Shown here: positions 36,692-46,380 of the stretch, piece after piece
Layout of the letters: each line of letters opens with the position of its first letter
How positions within the stretch are numbered: position 1 is the first letter of the stretch
Assembly: GCA_036337015.1 (NCBI GenBank)
Contig: JAYZEZ010000007.1
Coordinates: 248,001-312,000 of the forward strand
Length of the DNA: 64,000 nt
Source of the DNA: Casp-alpha2 sp036337015
GTDB taxonomy: Bacteria > Pseudomonadota > Alphaproteobacteria > Rhodospirillales > Casp-alpha2
Direction: 5' to 3'
Position numbers and translations under genes: made by a program
The notes under the pieces: generated by a model
Seen by the model: only the letters and a program-made list of their open reading frames with translations
What the model was told of the DNA's origin: nothing
Database searches by the model: none

Positions 36692-39600
36692 TCAGGAATT
36701 AAGAATTTCTCGACCCAATGCTTGGGCAAGCAACATATATACCTTCCCCACGTCTGATGAAAAAAAGATATTTTTTAACATACCCTCTTGGTCACGCCTA
36801 CTTGCCTCAACTAACAAGACTTCAAATTCAGTAAAATAATTATTTACATAAACTCGAAATTTATCATCCTCTTGATATTTTTTACGAATTGATCCCAAAC
36901 GTGCTTTTTCTCTAAATCCTAACATTTTACGGATAAAAATACCCTTATCACCCTTCGTAAATCGACGCCAATCATCTTCTGTAATCTGTGTTTCTAAGAT
37001 CCTGCTCATGTCGACAGCGATAGACTGCAACCGTTCGGTTATGAAACTTGATTGATGAATATAATCTTTAACATCAGATTCCTTAGCGCGTTCTTCCAAA
37101 ATTTTCAAAAGAGCATTAGCTTCATTTGAGGCATTGCGCATTTCTTCAGCCTGGCAGCCCAATGATTCACTAACTTCAGAAGCATTCTCCGCTGCAATAT
37201 TGCTTGCCCTTTTCAAATTTTCAGAATGGATTGCCACTCGCTTATCCCATGCTTCAACCTTTTCAAGGGCGGCCCCCGTTACATCAATTAATTCTTTAGC
37301 ACGCCGAGAAAGTGCTTTTGAAAGAGATTCAACTCCATCTTCGGCTTGGTTATATTTAGTTGCCATAGTCGCTAATTGAAGCTCCAAAGATTCAGCGGTT
37401 TTACCTAATTTTGATGATGCCTTATAAGCATCTTCAGTCGCAGTCATAGTCTGTGACTGAAAGGTATCTAGAAGCGATTTCAATTTCGATATATTAAGAT
37501 CAGAAGCAATAGTTGCTTCCGAAGAACGCTGAGTTAATGATTCACCTACTCGCGATAATCTTAAAACCGCTTCCTCTGTTGTACTTTTTAATATTTCAGT
37601 TTGATGATTTATATTATCAGCAGTCTCTTCAACCATATCCGTAGAACGTTTCTTTACAGCCTCTAATTCATCCAATCTACTTCGAAGATCAAGGCCTGTG
37701 CTTTTTAAATTACTTCCTGAAATTTCTGACATAACATTCAACTGCTCGTATTTATCCTGCAAATCATTGTTCAGAGCTTCCATCTGGGACATTGATTCTC
37801 TCGAAACAAGTGACATTTTTTGCCCTTGTCTTTGAAAAGCCTCTCCCGTCTGAGCTAAAGAATTAGCAACCTCAGTTGAACTTCTACTGACATCTTGAGC
37901 TCGAATTTGTAAATTTTCTCCCAACCGATCCAAGTCCGCTACTACGCTATTTGAAACATCGGTAAGACCTGAAGCTTGTTGATTTATAATATCGGCAAAA
38001 GATTGGACATGTGAAGTTGCGTTTTTATATGTAGATGTCATTTCCTCTGAACTTCGCCCAAGAAGACTACTAACATCTTTAAAGCGTTCCCTAGCATTAT
38101 CTAAAGAAGCATTTAATCCTTCAACATTTGTGGATAATGTTTTCGTTATTCCTTTCAAATTAGATTCAGCTAAAGCTGATTCCTTTGTTGCAAATTCCAC
38201 ATGTTCACGCATGCCTTTGCTAACCTGTATCAGATCTTCTTGAGCAGTTTCAGCTGATCGTGATAGTTGTTCAGTGCCAGCCTTTAATGTATCATTAAAA
38301 TTCTCAACACGGGTGACAGCAAGGTCTGAAACTGTACCAAGGCGATCAACATTTTTAATTAGCTGACCATCAATTTCATTTAAGCGACCAAGAACTTCAT
38401 CACTGATCTGATTGATTTCGTTAGTACGTCTATCCATTGTTCCTCCAACAGAACCTATCTGTTCAGACGCCTTGGAGGAAACCCGACCAAGCTCCTCTGC
38501 TTGACGATGCATGCCCTGGGTTGCTTCAGTCAACAAAAGTGCTGCACGATCAGCGCTAGCTTTAAGATCTGCAGAGCTCTTGATAAAATAAGTTCCGGCC
38601 CGATCTGCATCAGCGACCGCCTTCTCACCATAAGTGCTTATGGCTTGTGAAGTTCGTGTAAATATTTCATCAACTTTTCGCAATTTTTCTGCTGCGTCAT
38701 CTGAATTTTCAGCAACTTCAGACAAAGAATTCCTTACATCATCACCAAGATTTTGCAACCTTTCACTAGCTTTTTCTCCAACGCCATCCATTTCGCTAAT
38801 TTTATGATTCATTACTCTACTAGTATTTAAAATCATTTTTGCAGCGCGTGCGGAGGTTTTTAACAAGCGTTGTGTACGCTTATCCAAAACAATTGAAACT
38901 CCTTCAACTTCTCCTGTGGCTCTAGTAGTAGCTTGGCTTAAGTCTTGCAATCGGTTGTTGACAACATCACTTAGCTCTTTAAGCAAAAGAGTTGCATTTT
39001 CCGACCTACTACTCATTTCCGAGAGATTATTACTAAAAGTCTCAGCAACCTTTAAAGTTACGCCAGAGGAAGTATCAATATCAGAGATTGCTTGTTGCAA
39101 TTCTTGACGAATCAAGCCTAGGTCAGTAGCACCACGTTCTGAGATCCTATTTAGTTCTGAAGAACGTTTCCTAAGAAGTTCAGCAAGTTCACTAATTTGA
39201 CCGCCAGCTTTTTCAGAAGTTTGAGAAAGTTCCTTGCCTCTTTGTCGCAATACATCTCCGGCAGAACCAATTTTTAGAACACTTTGATTTGTAATACGAG
39301 AAAGATCCTCAGCTTGTCCACCAAGTTTTTCACTAACCCCCTCTACTCTAGCAAGAGCCTGCTCGGCAGACTGTGATAAATCTGATGTCCTTGACTTAAG
39401 ATTCTTTCCTACTTGATCAACTTGTACTAAAACTTTTTCTGAAATCCTTGAAAGATCCTGAGAACTTTTATCGAGCCGATCTCTTACACTATCAGATAGT
39501 GTGGTTGTTTTTTTTGCCTGTTCACGAAAGGCGTCACTAACACCAACAACATTTTCCACAGCAGCTTTTACTGTTACATCCAATTCCTGACTGCCATCTT

Positions 39601-41068
39601 TTATTTCTGTACTCATCCTTTTGAAGTTTTCAAATACTTCCTCGGATGTTTGATTTAAAGCTTCAGATTGGCGCCCTAGACCTCCCACAATTTCCGACGT
39701 CTTGTTTTGAATGTTCTCAGCAGTTGACGAAAGAGATTTTTCTTGATGACTTAGACTTTCACTCATGGAGCTAGCTTGCATCGCAGCTATTTTTGTATGC
39801 TGATTCATTTCACGAATATGGTCCTTAAGATTTTCAGTGCCAGCGTGAACAACTGATATTGAATTATCTGCAGCCGTTTCAAGAGATTCTATACGGTCAT
39901 TCAAGTTCTTACTAATTTGTTCCATGCTATTCTGTATTTCAGATACAGAATCTTTTACAGTTGATTGCATATCTTGAACTTTCTGCTCTACTACTTTGCT
40001 AGAATTTTTAGCTCCGTCCTCAATAATTGAAACGGTTGCATTGGTAGAATTTTCAAGAGCTTCAATATGCTGCTTAATAGCATTACCCACATGACTGGTG
40101 CCATCTCCGATGGTGGCAACTGCATCATGAGCCGTTCCCTTTAAATCATCAATTCTTTGCTCTAAAGATTTTTCAGCATGATTTACTCTGCCTTCCACCT
40201 CTATGGATACCTCCCCTAGATGATCAACCCTAACCTTAAGAGCATCTGCTGATTCATGAGCCTTGGCAACAGCACTATCAGCTGCTTCCATCAATTCACC
40301 AGTTCGACGACTAAGTATTTCTGCAAGGCTTTCAAAACGAGCCGAAGCCCTGTCAGAGCTAACAGTAAGGTCACGTGTCCTTAAGTTAAGAACGTCACCA
40401 GTTTCTCGCGCCTGCTCAGATGCACGTTCTGCGACCGTCTTTAACTCTGTTGTTTGGCGGCGCAATGATTCAGCTATGGCGTGGGCCCGTAAATCAGCAT
40501 CCTCTGAAACCTGAGATAGTTCAAGTGCACGTTGACGAACTATACCACTCAGTTTTTCTCCACGCTTAAGGGATTGTTCAGATGCTATACTTAAATCACG
40601 AGATTGACGCTGCAAGCTTTCTGTAATTTCTTTAATTCTTTTTTCTGTGCCACCAGATGGATAAATTAGACGTTGCAGGCTCCAACGCAAAGCCTCGGTA
40701 TCATGTTTCAAACCTCTTCCACGCTCCCAAAAAGCAATGACCATCCACAATAATGCTAATGGGGTAAAAGCTCCAGCTGCTAAACTACCAATTTCATGAG
40801 GTAGAAGTTCATTAAGATTTGCCCAGCCAAATATGCCCTCAAAATAATTATAAACACACAAAACCCAAATAGCACTGAAAAGGAGACCCAAAACCGTATA
40901 CAATCTATATCTCAAGTATATGGGTTTTTTCCAAGTATCAACTTCTGCAAAAGTGTCGTTATCAGCTTCTACATTAGTCTTTTTATTTTCAAGTAAGACT
41001 TTAGTCGTATCATGTTCCAGCTCAGAGGAATTACCAGAATTTATCTCTTTTAGGTATTCTTTAGCCAT
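36692..41068 (-). CDS. Giant membrane-anchored coiled-coil protein, 1458 aa
   Basis: Two transmembrane helices sit near the N-terminus (about 57-75 and 93-114) after an acidic cytoplasmic start. Residues 158-1340 are an uninterrupted set of repeats, mostly 25 residues long, with the consensus [DE]L-x3-[SA]-E-x-A-x9-[EL]-L-x2-R-x2. Several repeats have 29 residues instead. A conserved 118-residue C-terminal domain closes the protein (DDWRRFTKGDKG...FRVYVNNYFTEFEVLL...SSDVGKVYMLLAQALGR). The layout recalls TipN- and PodJ-like polar organisers or apolipoprotein-like filaments; that is inference. No enzyme motif is visible. It lies just upstream of ctaA. Confidence 0.85.
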   Translation of the reverse strand: MAKEYLKEINSGNSSELEHDTTKVLLENKKTNVEADNDTFAEVDTWKKPIYLRYRLYTVLGLLFSAIWVLCVYNYFEGIFGWANLNELLPHEIGSLAAGAFTPLALLWMVIAFWERGRGLKHDTEALRWSLQRLIYPSGGTEKRIKEITESLQRQSRDLSIASEQSLKRGEKLSGIVRQRALELSQVSEDADLRAHAIAESLRRQTTELKTVAERASEQARETGDVLNLRTRDLTVSSDRASARFESLAEILSRRTGELMEAADSAVAKAHESADALKVRVDHLGEVSIEVEGRVNHAEKSLEQRIDDLKGTAHDAVATIGDGTSHVGNAIKQHIEALENSTNATVSIIEDGAKNSSKVVEQKVQDMQSTVKDSVSEIQNSMEQISKNLNDRIESLETAADNSISVVHAGTENLKDHIREMNQHTKIAAMQASSMSESLSHQEKSLSSTAENIQNKTSEIVGGLGRQSEALNQTSEEVFENFKRMSTEIKDGSQELDVTVKAAVENVVGVSDAFREQAKKTTTLSDSVRDRLDKSSQDLSRISEKVLVQVDQVGKNLKSRTSDLSQSAEQALARVEGVSEKLGGQAEDLSRITNQSVLKIGSAGDVLRQRGKELSQTSEKAGGQISELAELLRKRSSELNRISERGATDLGLIRQELQQAISDIDTSSGVTLKVAETFSNNLSEMSSRSENATLLLKELSDVVNNRLQDLSQATTRATGEVEGVSIVLDKRTQRLLKTSARAAKMILNTSRVMNHKISEMDGVGEKASERLQNLGDDVRNSLSEVAENSDDAAEKLRKVDEIFTRTSQAISTYGEKAVADADRAGTYFIKSSADLKASADRAALLLTEATQGMHRQAEELGRVSSKASEQIGSVGGTMDRRTNEINQISDEVLGRLNEIDGQLIKNVDRLGTVSDLAVTRVENFNDTLKAGTEQLSRSAETAQEDLIQVSKGMREHVEFATKESALAESNLKGITKTLSTNVEGLNASLDNARERFKDVSSLLGRSSEEMTSTYKNATSHVQSFADIINQQASGLTDVSNSVVADLDRLGENLQIRAQDVSRSSTEVANSLAQTGEAFQRQGQKMSLVSRESMSQMEALNNDLQDKYEQLNVMSEISGSNLKSTGLDLRSRLDELEAVKKRSTDMVEETADNINHQTEILKSTTEEAVLRLSRVGESLTQRSSEATIASDLNISKLKSLLDTFQSQTMTATEDAYKASSKLGKTAESLELQLATMATKYNQAEDGVESLSKALSRRAKELIDVTGAALEKVEAWDKRVAIHSENLKRASNIAAENASEVSESLGCQAEEMRNASNEANALLKILEERAKESDVKDYIHQSSFITERLQSIAVDMSRILETQITEDDWRRFTKGDKGIFIRKMLGFREKARLGSIRKKYQEDDKFRVYVNNYFTEFEVLLVEASRRDQEGMLKNIFFSSDVGKVYMLLAQALGREILNS
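37049..40597 (-). repeat. About 47 in-frame 75/87-bp coding repeats (25/29-residue units)
   Basis: Units such as DLSQSAEQALARVEGVSEKL..., DLSRITNQSVLKIGSAGDVL... and ELSQTSEKAGGQISELAELL... all have exactly 25 residues. Three consecutive units around residues 308-394 have 29. The four-residue difference equals swapping one heptad for one hendecad (25 = 11+7+7, 29 = 11+11+7). Units are diverged at DNA level, so this is an old expansion. The register holds to the end. Confidence 0.85.
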
Positions 41069-41194
41069 ATCAAGTGCACCGTTGTGATTTATCTATTTGC
41101 TCGATCCTAATAAGATCATACACTCCTAAAATACTATGGGTAAATGAATCAAATACATTAACGCTAAAAAATCTTTTCCATTTACATTGCAATT

Positions 41195-41935
41195 TCAAAA
41201 AAGGTGTTGACCTCCTGTAACCGAAATTTCAGTGCCAGTAACATATCCTGCATCTTCTGAGCAAAGATAATATATTGCACCGGCAACGTCTTCTGGATTT
41301 CCCATGCGGTTTAATGGGATGCGTGGAATAAGCATTTCGTATTCGGGGCCAACCATTTCAGTTTCTATTTCACCTGGTGAAACTGCATTAACACGAACAC
41401 CTAGTGAAGCGAATTCGTTTGCCATTTCCCTTGTTAGACCAGAAAGAGCCGCTTTGGAAATAGAATAGGCAGAACCAGCAAAAGGATGTATTGAATGGCC
41501 CGCAATAGAAGTAATATTAACAATAGCTCCTCCCCCCTTATGTAATGCTGATGCAAATCCACGACTTAGCTTAAGCGGTGCAAATAAATTAAGTTCGAAC
41601 ACATCTTGCCAAGCCTCTAAGTCACCGTTCAAACAACCAAGACGCTCCTTATGCTCGGATTTAGGAGAAACACCTGCGTTATTAACCAAACCATGAAGAG
41701 GAGCGTTTCCTAAAACCTTTGTGGCCTCTTTAATAAATGTCGCTATGCTGTCTGAATCAGAAAGATCAGTTGGAATGTGTACAGTCCAATTCGGGTCACG
41801 CTTACACTCCTCAGGGGTTTCATCACGTGAACAAGTGATAATTTTCCATCCACGGTCAAGAAACATCCTAGCCGTACTATGGCCAATCCCTCGGCTAGCC
41901 CCAGTAATGATAACTGTTCTTCGTCCCTCTGACAT
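41195..41935 (-). CDS. SDR-family oxidoreductase
   Basis: The NAD(P)-binding TGASRGIGH motif lies at the start. The catalytic Ser-Tyr-Lys set is in ITSIAGHS and AYSISKAAL. The SDR tail NAVSPGEIETEM and VTGTEISVTGGQHLF are typical of 3-oxoacyl-ACP reductase-like enzymes. Substrate unknown. Length is 246. It is 126 bases upstream of the giant gene on the same strand and diverges from the SRAP gene. Confidence 0.9.
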   Translation of the reverse strand: MSEGRRTVIITGASRGIGHSTARMFLDRGWKIITCSRDETPEECKRDPNWTVHIPTDLSDSDSIATFIKEATKVLGNAPLHGLVNNAGVSPKSEHKERLGCLNGDLEAWQDVFELNLFAPLKLSRGFASALHKGGGAIVNITSIAGHSIHPFAGSAYSISKAALSGLTREMANEFASLGVRVNAVSPGEIETEMVGPEYEMLIPRIPLNRMGNPEDVAGAIYYLCSEDAGYVTGTEISVTGGQHLF

Positions 41936-42006
41936 AAGTCTGAATTTAGGCTATTATCCAACATTTTTCCAGCGGACTTTCTTCTAAAATTGTGTAGAAT
42001 AATTTA

Positions 42007-42600
42007 ATGTGCTCTAGATTTGAACTTAACGCCCCCCTGGATGAAATTGCTCACCGCTTTGGACTGCCTTTGTCATTAAATATAGCAAAAAAATTAGAAT
42101 TAAGGCCTAAGGACAAAACTTTGGTAATTACTTCTCAAGGTCCAAGATTTTTAAGCTGGGGTTTAACAGTAGACTGGAACTCAAAACCAATAATTAATGC
42201 CCGATGTGAAACATTGGCTAAAAAAAAATCATTTAGCCCTCATCTTGCATTTCGTTGTTTGATCCCAGCAACCGCCTATTTTGAATGGCGTAAAAATGGC
42301 CACAAGAAATTAAAAAACCGCATAAGCATTTTAAACCAATACAATGAAAGCCTTTTGTTTGCCTTTGCTGGTTTATTCGTCGATGAATATTTCACTATTA
42401 TTACTTGCCCGCCCACAAAATCAATTTCTCATATCCATAACCGTATGCCAGTTATCTTGGATGCAAAAAGAGAAGCCCTCTGGATTAATACTAAGAATAC
42501 ATTTGAATCTGTTTCAAAAATCCTTGTCCCATATCAAACTAATAGATTAAAAGCCGAAGAACAAAAACCTAGGCCTGATCCACAATTAAACTTATTCTAG
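42007..42600 (+). CDS. SRAP/YedK (HMCES-like) abasic-site protein
   Basis: Starts M-C-S-R-F-E, so Cys2 becomes the catalytic N-terminal residue that crosslinks abasic sites in single-stranded DNA. Active-site blocks NARCET, CLIPATAYFEWR (catalytic Glu) and HNRMPVIL (His) are intact. Length (197) is compact for the family. It protects DNA replication forks at abasic lesions; it was first named from its link with SOS genes. Confidence 0.93.
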   Translation: MCSRFELNAPLDEIAHRFGLPLSLNIAKKLELRPKDKTLVITSQGPRFLSWGLTVDWNSKPIINARCETLAKKKSFSPHLAFRCLIPATAYFEWRKNGHKKLKNRISILNQYNESLLFAFAGLFVDEYFTIITCPPTKSISHIHNRMPVILDAKREALWINTKNTFESVSKILVPYQTNRLKAEEQKPRPDPQLNLF

Positions 42601-42636
42601 TTTTAAAAGAAAATTAATTAATATTTAAAAAGTTTC

Positions 42637-43845
42637 TCAATTATCAATCAACTTTAGTGCTGTTGTTAGGATCTCATCACTAGAAACGTTACTATCAACT
42701 TTAACCCAATCAATTCTACCAAGTTCATATTTCATTTGTAATCCTAGCACCCAAGCATCGGCATCTGATACATCACGTTTTCGTGATTTGATTCGTTCAA
42801 ACTTGTTTTTAGACGTAGCCTCAAGCCAAATTCCAATAAATGGGGCACCCTGATTTCTTGCTATTTCTGCTATTTCAGAACGATGCCCAGGATTTGAAAA
42901 AACTGCATCGGCAATAACCGGGTAGCCGCACTGAAGTCCAAAAGCAACTTCATCAAATAGAACCTTGAATGTACGCTCGGTCATTTCTGCCGAATAACCA
43001 TCAAAATTCAAACGTTGATTCAAACTAACCCCAGCCAAACGTTTGCGGGTTGAATCACTCCTCACTACTCGAGCATTTCCTAGATGGGGAGCCATCTCTC
43101 TAGCTAACTTAGATTTACCACTACCAGACAGTCCTCCAATAGCGATCAATATTTGTTTTTGTGGTTGTAAGATTTTAAGTGCTAATTCAATGCTTTTTTT
43201 TGCTTCCTCAATACATTGTTCTAACTGCTGTTTATCATTTAAATTTTCTGATTGTATCAAATGTTCAAGTGCCCAACTAGCAGCCCTAATCGAAATAAAT
43301 AAATTCAAAACACGTAATCCACATAAACCTCTTTCACCTTCACCAGTTATGTCAAAATATCTATTAAAAAACAGGCTTGCAAAACGGCTATAATCCCGCT
43401 GTTTAAAGTCCATCAACAAATAGGACATGTCATAGAGAACATCAATTATGGAAGAAGTATTGTTAGGATTAAATAAAGATGGCCTTCCATCAGTCACTGA
43501 AATACTGCTCAATAGAAGGTCACCATTACAAAGGCGAACTTGGCCAGAATCTCTCCGATTATCTAATAAGTCTGAAACGCAACTCAAATAATGGGATAGC
43601 AAGCTGAACAAGGCATCTATTTTTTCTAACTCAATTACATCTGAGAAAGATTGTTTTAATAGCTTTGCATTATTTTTAATAATTAAGGCTATGCCCCTAC
43701 TGCCTCCAAAATCTTTTTTTTTATTTACTGTGGCGATATTATGACAATTTGCAATGGTATCAGCTAAATCTTCCACAATAAATCTATTAAGAGCTCCTTT
43801 TTGGGCTAATTGATGAAATAGGGTACCATCCTTAAAGCTATACAT
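42637..43845 (-). CDS. Truncated phosphotransferase-like domain fused to a P-loop kinase
   Basis: The C-terminal half (from about 235) is an intact P-loop kinase (GLSGSGKS, then RSDSTRKRLAG, ADAVF, DASDADAWV-like tail). The N-terminal half resembles the aminoglycoside phosphotransferase part of a common alphaproteobacterial two-domain protein. It begins where family members are already past the N-lobe (YSFKDGTLFHQLAQKG), so about 110 residues are absent. The usual HGDLHLGN reads NGDLLLSS, and the DALEF metal-binding site reads NPNNT. The first domain is probably catalytically dead. No missing part lies in the 124 upstream bases. Confidence 0.8.
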   Translation of the reverse strand: MYSFKDGTLFHQLAQKGALNRFIVEDLADTIANCHNIATVNKKKDFGGSRGIALIIKNNAKLLKQSFSDVIELEKIDALFSLLSHYLSCVSDLLDNRRDSGQVRLCNGDLLLSSISVTDGRPSLFNPNNTSSIIDVLYDMSYLLMDFKQRDYSRFASLFFNRYFDITGEGERGLCGLRVLNLFISIRAASWALEHLIQSENLNDKQQLEQCIEEAKKSIELALKILQPQKQILIAIGGLSGSGKSKLAREMAPHLGNARVVRSDSTRKRLAGVSLNQRLNFDGYSAEMTERTFKVLFDEVAFGLQCGYPVIADAVFSNPGHRSEIAEIARNQGAPFIGIWLEATSKNKFERIKSRKRDVSDADAWVLGLQMKYELGRIDWVKVDSNVSSDEILTTALKLIDN

Positions 43846-43969
43846 TTACAATCCCAAATGATTTCACAAAAACTAACCAAATTGATCTAACTGGATCAAC
43901 TATTCCAGCTTAGCCCTTAACAACTGAAACGTAACTATTTGATAAATTCTTTCTTAAACACTTACAATA

Positions 43970-44560
43970 CTAGGGAAACAAGCGGACCATATCCCAATCT
44001 TTGGCACCCTTTTGAAATAAATACCTGTCATGCAACCGTGATTTCCTTTCAATCCAAAATTCAATTGAATCTGGAATGACACGATAGCCACGCCAATAAT
44101 CTGGGCGGGGTACTGCTCCAGTTTTATACTTAGCCGCAAAAATAGCGATTTGCTTTTCAAGATCAAGTCGCTCAGTCATAGGCCTTGATTGCGCTGACGC
44201 CCAAGCCCCTAGTTGAGCACCGAATTCACGAGATTCAAAATAGTCATTTGCCTCTTGATCACTTACAGTCTTCACAGAACCTTCGATTCGAACCTGACGC
44301 CCAAGTGTCTTCCAATAAAAGCAAAGAGATGCGAAAGCATTTACCTCAATTTCAAGCCCTTTTCGACTTTCTGCATTGCTATAAAATACAAAACCTCTTT
44401 CATCCACCTCTTTTAATAACACCATACGTACCGATGGGCGATTATCAGAACCTGACGTTGCCAATGCCATAGCATTAGGATTTTTTGGCTCCAAAGCTTC
44501 AGCTTCACATAGCCAATCCTTAAAAATGACAATTGGATTATCGTTTTCAGAAACACTCAT
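43970..44560 (-). CDS. pdxH: Pyridoxamine 5'-phosphate oxidase
   Basis: FMN enzyme making pyridoxal 5'-phosphate. FMN-binding blocks SVRMVLLKEVDERGFVFYSN and KGLEI are present, with the C-terminal block FWIERKSRLHDRYLF. Length (196) fits. Divergent from the 17 kDa-antigen-like gene, an arrangement shared with other alphaproteobacteria. Confidence 0.96.
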   Translation of the reverse strand: MSVSENDNPIVIFKDWLCEAEALEPKNPNAMALATSGSDNRPSVRMVLLKEVDERGFVFYSNAESRKGLEIEVNAFASLCFYWKTLGRQVRIEGSVKTVSDQEANDYFESREFGAQLGAWASAQSRPMTERLDLEKQIAIFAAKYKTGAVPRPDYWRGYRVIPDSIEFWIERKSRLHDRYLFQKGAKDWDMVRLFP

Positions 44561-44728
44561 TATATATAATTAATTTCAATAAAATTTTAAGATCTCAAAC
44601 ATAGTATTCAAAGTTAACATCTTTTATGCCATGATAAATGTTAATAACAGAAGTAGTTAAGATGATCTTTCTATTAATTTGACTATCTTTAATGCATAGA
44701 GAACAGAAATTAGAGGGGATATTGAAAC

Positions 44729-45217
44729 ATGAATGCCGCTAAGAGTTTAATTAAATTTGTTACCATTATAGTTTTGCCTGCATATCTTTTGGCCTGCCAA
44801 ACATTTCAAAATAATCCGAAAGAGACTGGTGGCACCCTTCTAGGTGCTGGCCTTGGTGCGTTAATAGGTTCTAATGTTGGCAGCGGAAAAGGACAATTAA
44901 CTGCAGTAGCACTTGGAACTCTAGTTGGAGCATGGGCTGGTAGTGAAGTTGGCAAATCTCTAGACAAAGCTGACCGCGCATTTGCAGAACAAAATGCCCA
45001 AAAAAGCCTCGAATATGCACAAATTGGCCAAAAAAGTTCTTGGCAAAATCCTGATACTGGGAATTCTGGCACTTTTACACCAACTCGGACCTTTCAAGCT
45101 GCAAATAATCAAGATTGTCGAGAATTTATAACAACGATCTTTGTTGATGGTAATCAAGAAACTGGCACTGGCCGTGCTTGCAGATATTCAGACGGAACAT
45201 GGAAAATAGTTCAGTAA
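44729..45217 (+). CDS. Rickettsia 17 kDa-antigen-like surface lipoprotein
   Basis: Lipoprotein signal ends at the lipobox LLAC (Cys23). A glycine-zipper segment with GAGLGALIGSNVGSGKG and GTLVGAWAGSEVGKSLD spans about residues 33-70 and likely inserts in the outer membrane. A beta-rich domain follows with two Cys (DCREF and ACRYSDG) that may form a disulfide. The RT0821/Lpp0805 family fits length and layout. Function in free-living bacteria is unknown. Confidence 0.9.
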   Translation: MNAAKSLIKFVTIIVLPAYLLACQTFQNNPKETGGTLLGAGLGALIGSNVGSGKGQLTAVALGTLVGAWAGSEVGKSLDKADRAFAEQNAQKSLEYAQIGQKSSWQNPDTGNSGTFTPTRTFQAANNQDCREFITTIFVDGNQETGTGRACRYSDGTWKIVQ

Positions 45218-45280
45218 TTCAAAACCTTCTTAAATAGAGGCTAATCTAAATCATAATAATCTATTTTACATGTAATACTT

Positions 45281-46153
45281 ATGATAAATCCTTATGAAAT
45301 AATGGGCGTTAAAATTAACGCTACAGAAACACAACTTAAGAAAGCTTTTCATAAATTGGCACGCGAATGTCACCCTGACAGTGACCCAAACAACCCTTGG
45401 GCTAACGATGAATTTAAAACACTCTCAGCAGCATATGAACTTCTTTCAGACCCAAAACGTCGAGCACTTTATGATAGGGGTGAAATAAGTGGTGATGGAA
45501 CAAAAAGGACACCTAAACGTACAACAAAAAGCCGGGCTAAATCTCCTAGCCGCTCCCCACACAAACGCAAACGAACAGCCACTTCTCCAAAAGGTTCGCC
45601 AAAAAAAGAGCATACTAAGACAATCGATCTTAATATTAAGGGCACGAATGTAGAATATTCTTTAAAAATTGATTTTTTTGAAGCAGTTCGAGGAGGTGAA
45701 CAGCAAATTCTTTTAGCCAACGGCAAAAGATTAAAGGTTAATATTCCTCCAAATGCTGAAGATGGTCTTATTTTGCGCTTAAAAGGGCAAGGACTAAAGG
45801 GCTTAGGAAGCGGAAAAGATGGAAATGCTTATGTGGAGATTTCAATAAATCCTGATCCAATTTTTCGTCGTGAAAATAACGATGTACATGTTGATACACA
45901 GGTGACACTAGACGAAGCAGTATTAGGTGGCAAGATAGACGTGCCAACCATTGACGGTAAAGTTTCAGTTCAAATCCCTAAAAATTCTAATACAGGAACA
46001 CAACTTCGCTTAAAAGGGAAGGGGTTGGGAACACAAAAAAGAGGCGACCAATATGTTCATTTAAATGTCATTTTGCCAAATAAAACAGATAAAGAGTTCA
46101 TCAATTTTATCAAAGATTGGTCTTTAGCGCACCCATATAAAGTTGATCGCTAA
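45281..46153 (+). CDS. DnaJ-family co-chaperone (CbpA-like, no zinc finger)
   Basis: A J domain (residues 1-65) with the HPD motif in ECHPDSDPN stimulates DnaK ATPase. A basic Ser/Arg/Lys/Pro-rich linker (about 70-110) replaces the Gly/Phe region and zinc domain. Two C-terminal substrate-binding beta domains follow (GGEQQILLANGKRLKVNIP, DEAVLGGKIDVPTIDGKV). Length is 290. The adjacent fabI start lies about 230 bases downstream. Confidence 0.92.
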   Translation: MINPYEIMGVKINATETQLKKAFHKLARECHPDSDPNNPWANDEFKTLSAAYELLSDPKRRALYDRGEISGDGTKRTPKRTTKSRAKSPSRSPHKRKRTATSPKGSPKKEHTKTIDLNIKGTNVEYSLKIDFFEAVRGGEQQILLANGKRLKVNIPPNAEDGLILRLKGQGLKGLGSGKDGNAYVEISINPDPIFRRENNDVHVDTQVTLDEAVLGGKIDVPTIDGKVSVQIPKNSNTGTQLRLKGKGLGTQKRGDQYVHLNVILPNKTDKEFINFIKDWSLAHPYKVDR

Positions 46154-46380
46154 AGATAGAACAACTAAACAGTAAACTTTTCAAATAAGGATAAAAATCA
46201 AACCGCTTCGATCTAAAACTCAATCATAACCCTAGTACTTTCATAGCGTTACAATTCGTAACTAAATGTGATCGTGTGATTTTTGCCTTTTCCCTACATT
46301 TGTGTAAATTTTCTACGACCTGTGAAATATTCAGTATTCCCTACCTTAACGCTGTAGTGATAGGAAAGAAAAACAGAAAG

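Noticed and set aside
37049..40597. Regular 75-bp periodicity that could suggest a tandem or CRISPR-like repeat array
   Set aside because: The repetition is at protein level within one open frame; DNA units are diverged and there are no identical direct repeats with unique spacers.
44278..44300. GATTCGAACC, resembling the T-arm of a tRNA
   Set aside because: It lies within the pdxH coding sequence and no acceptor or anticodon stem can be drawn.
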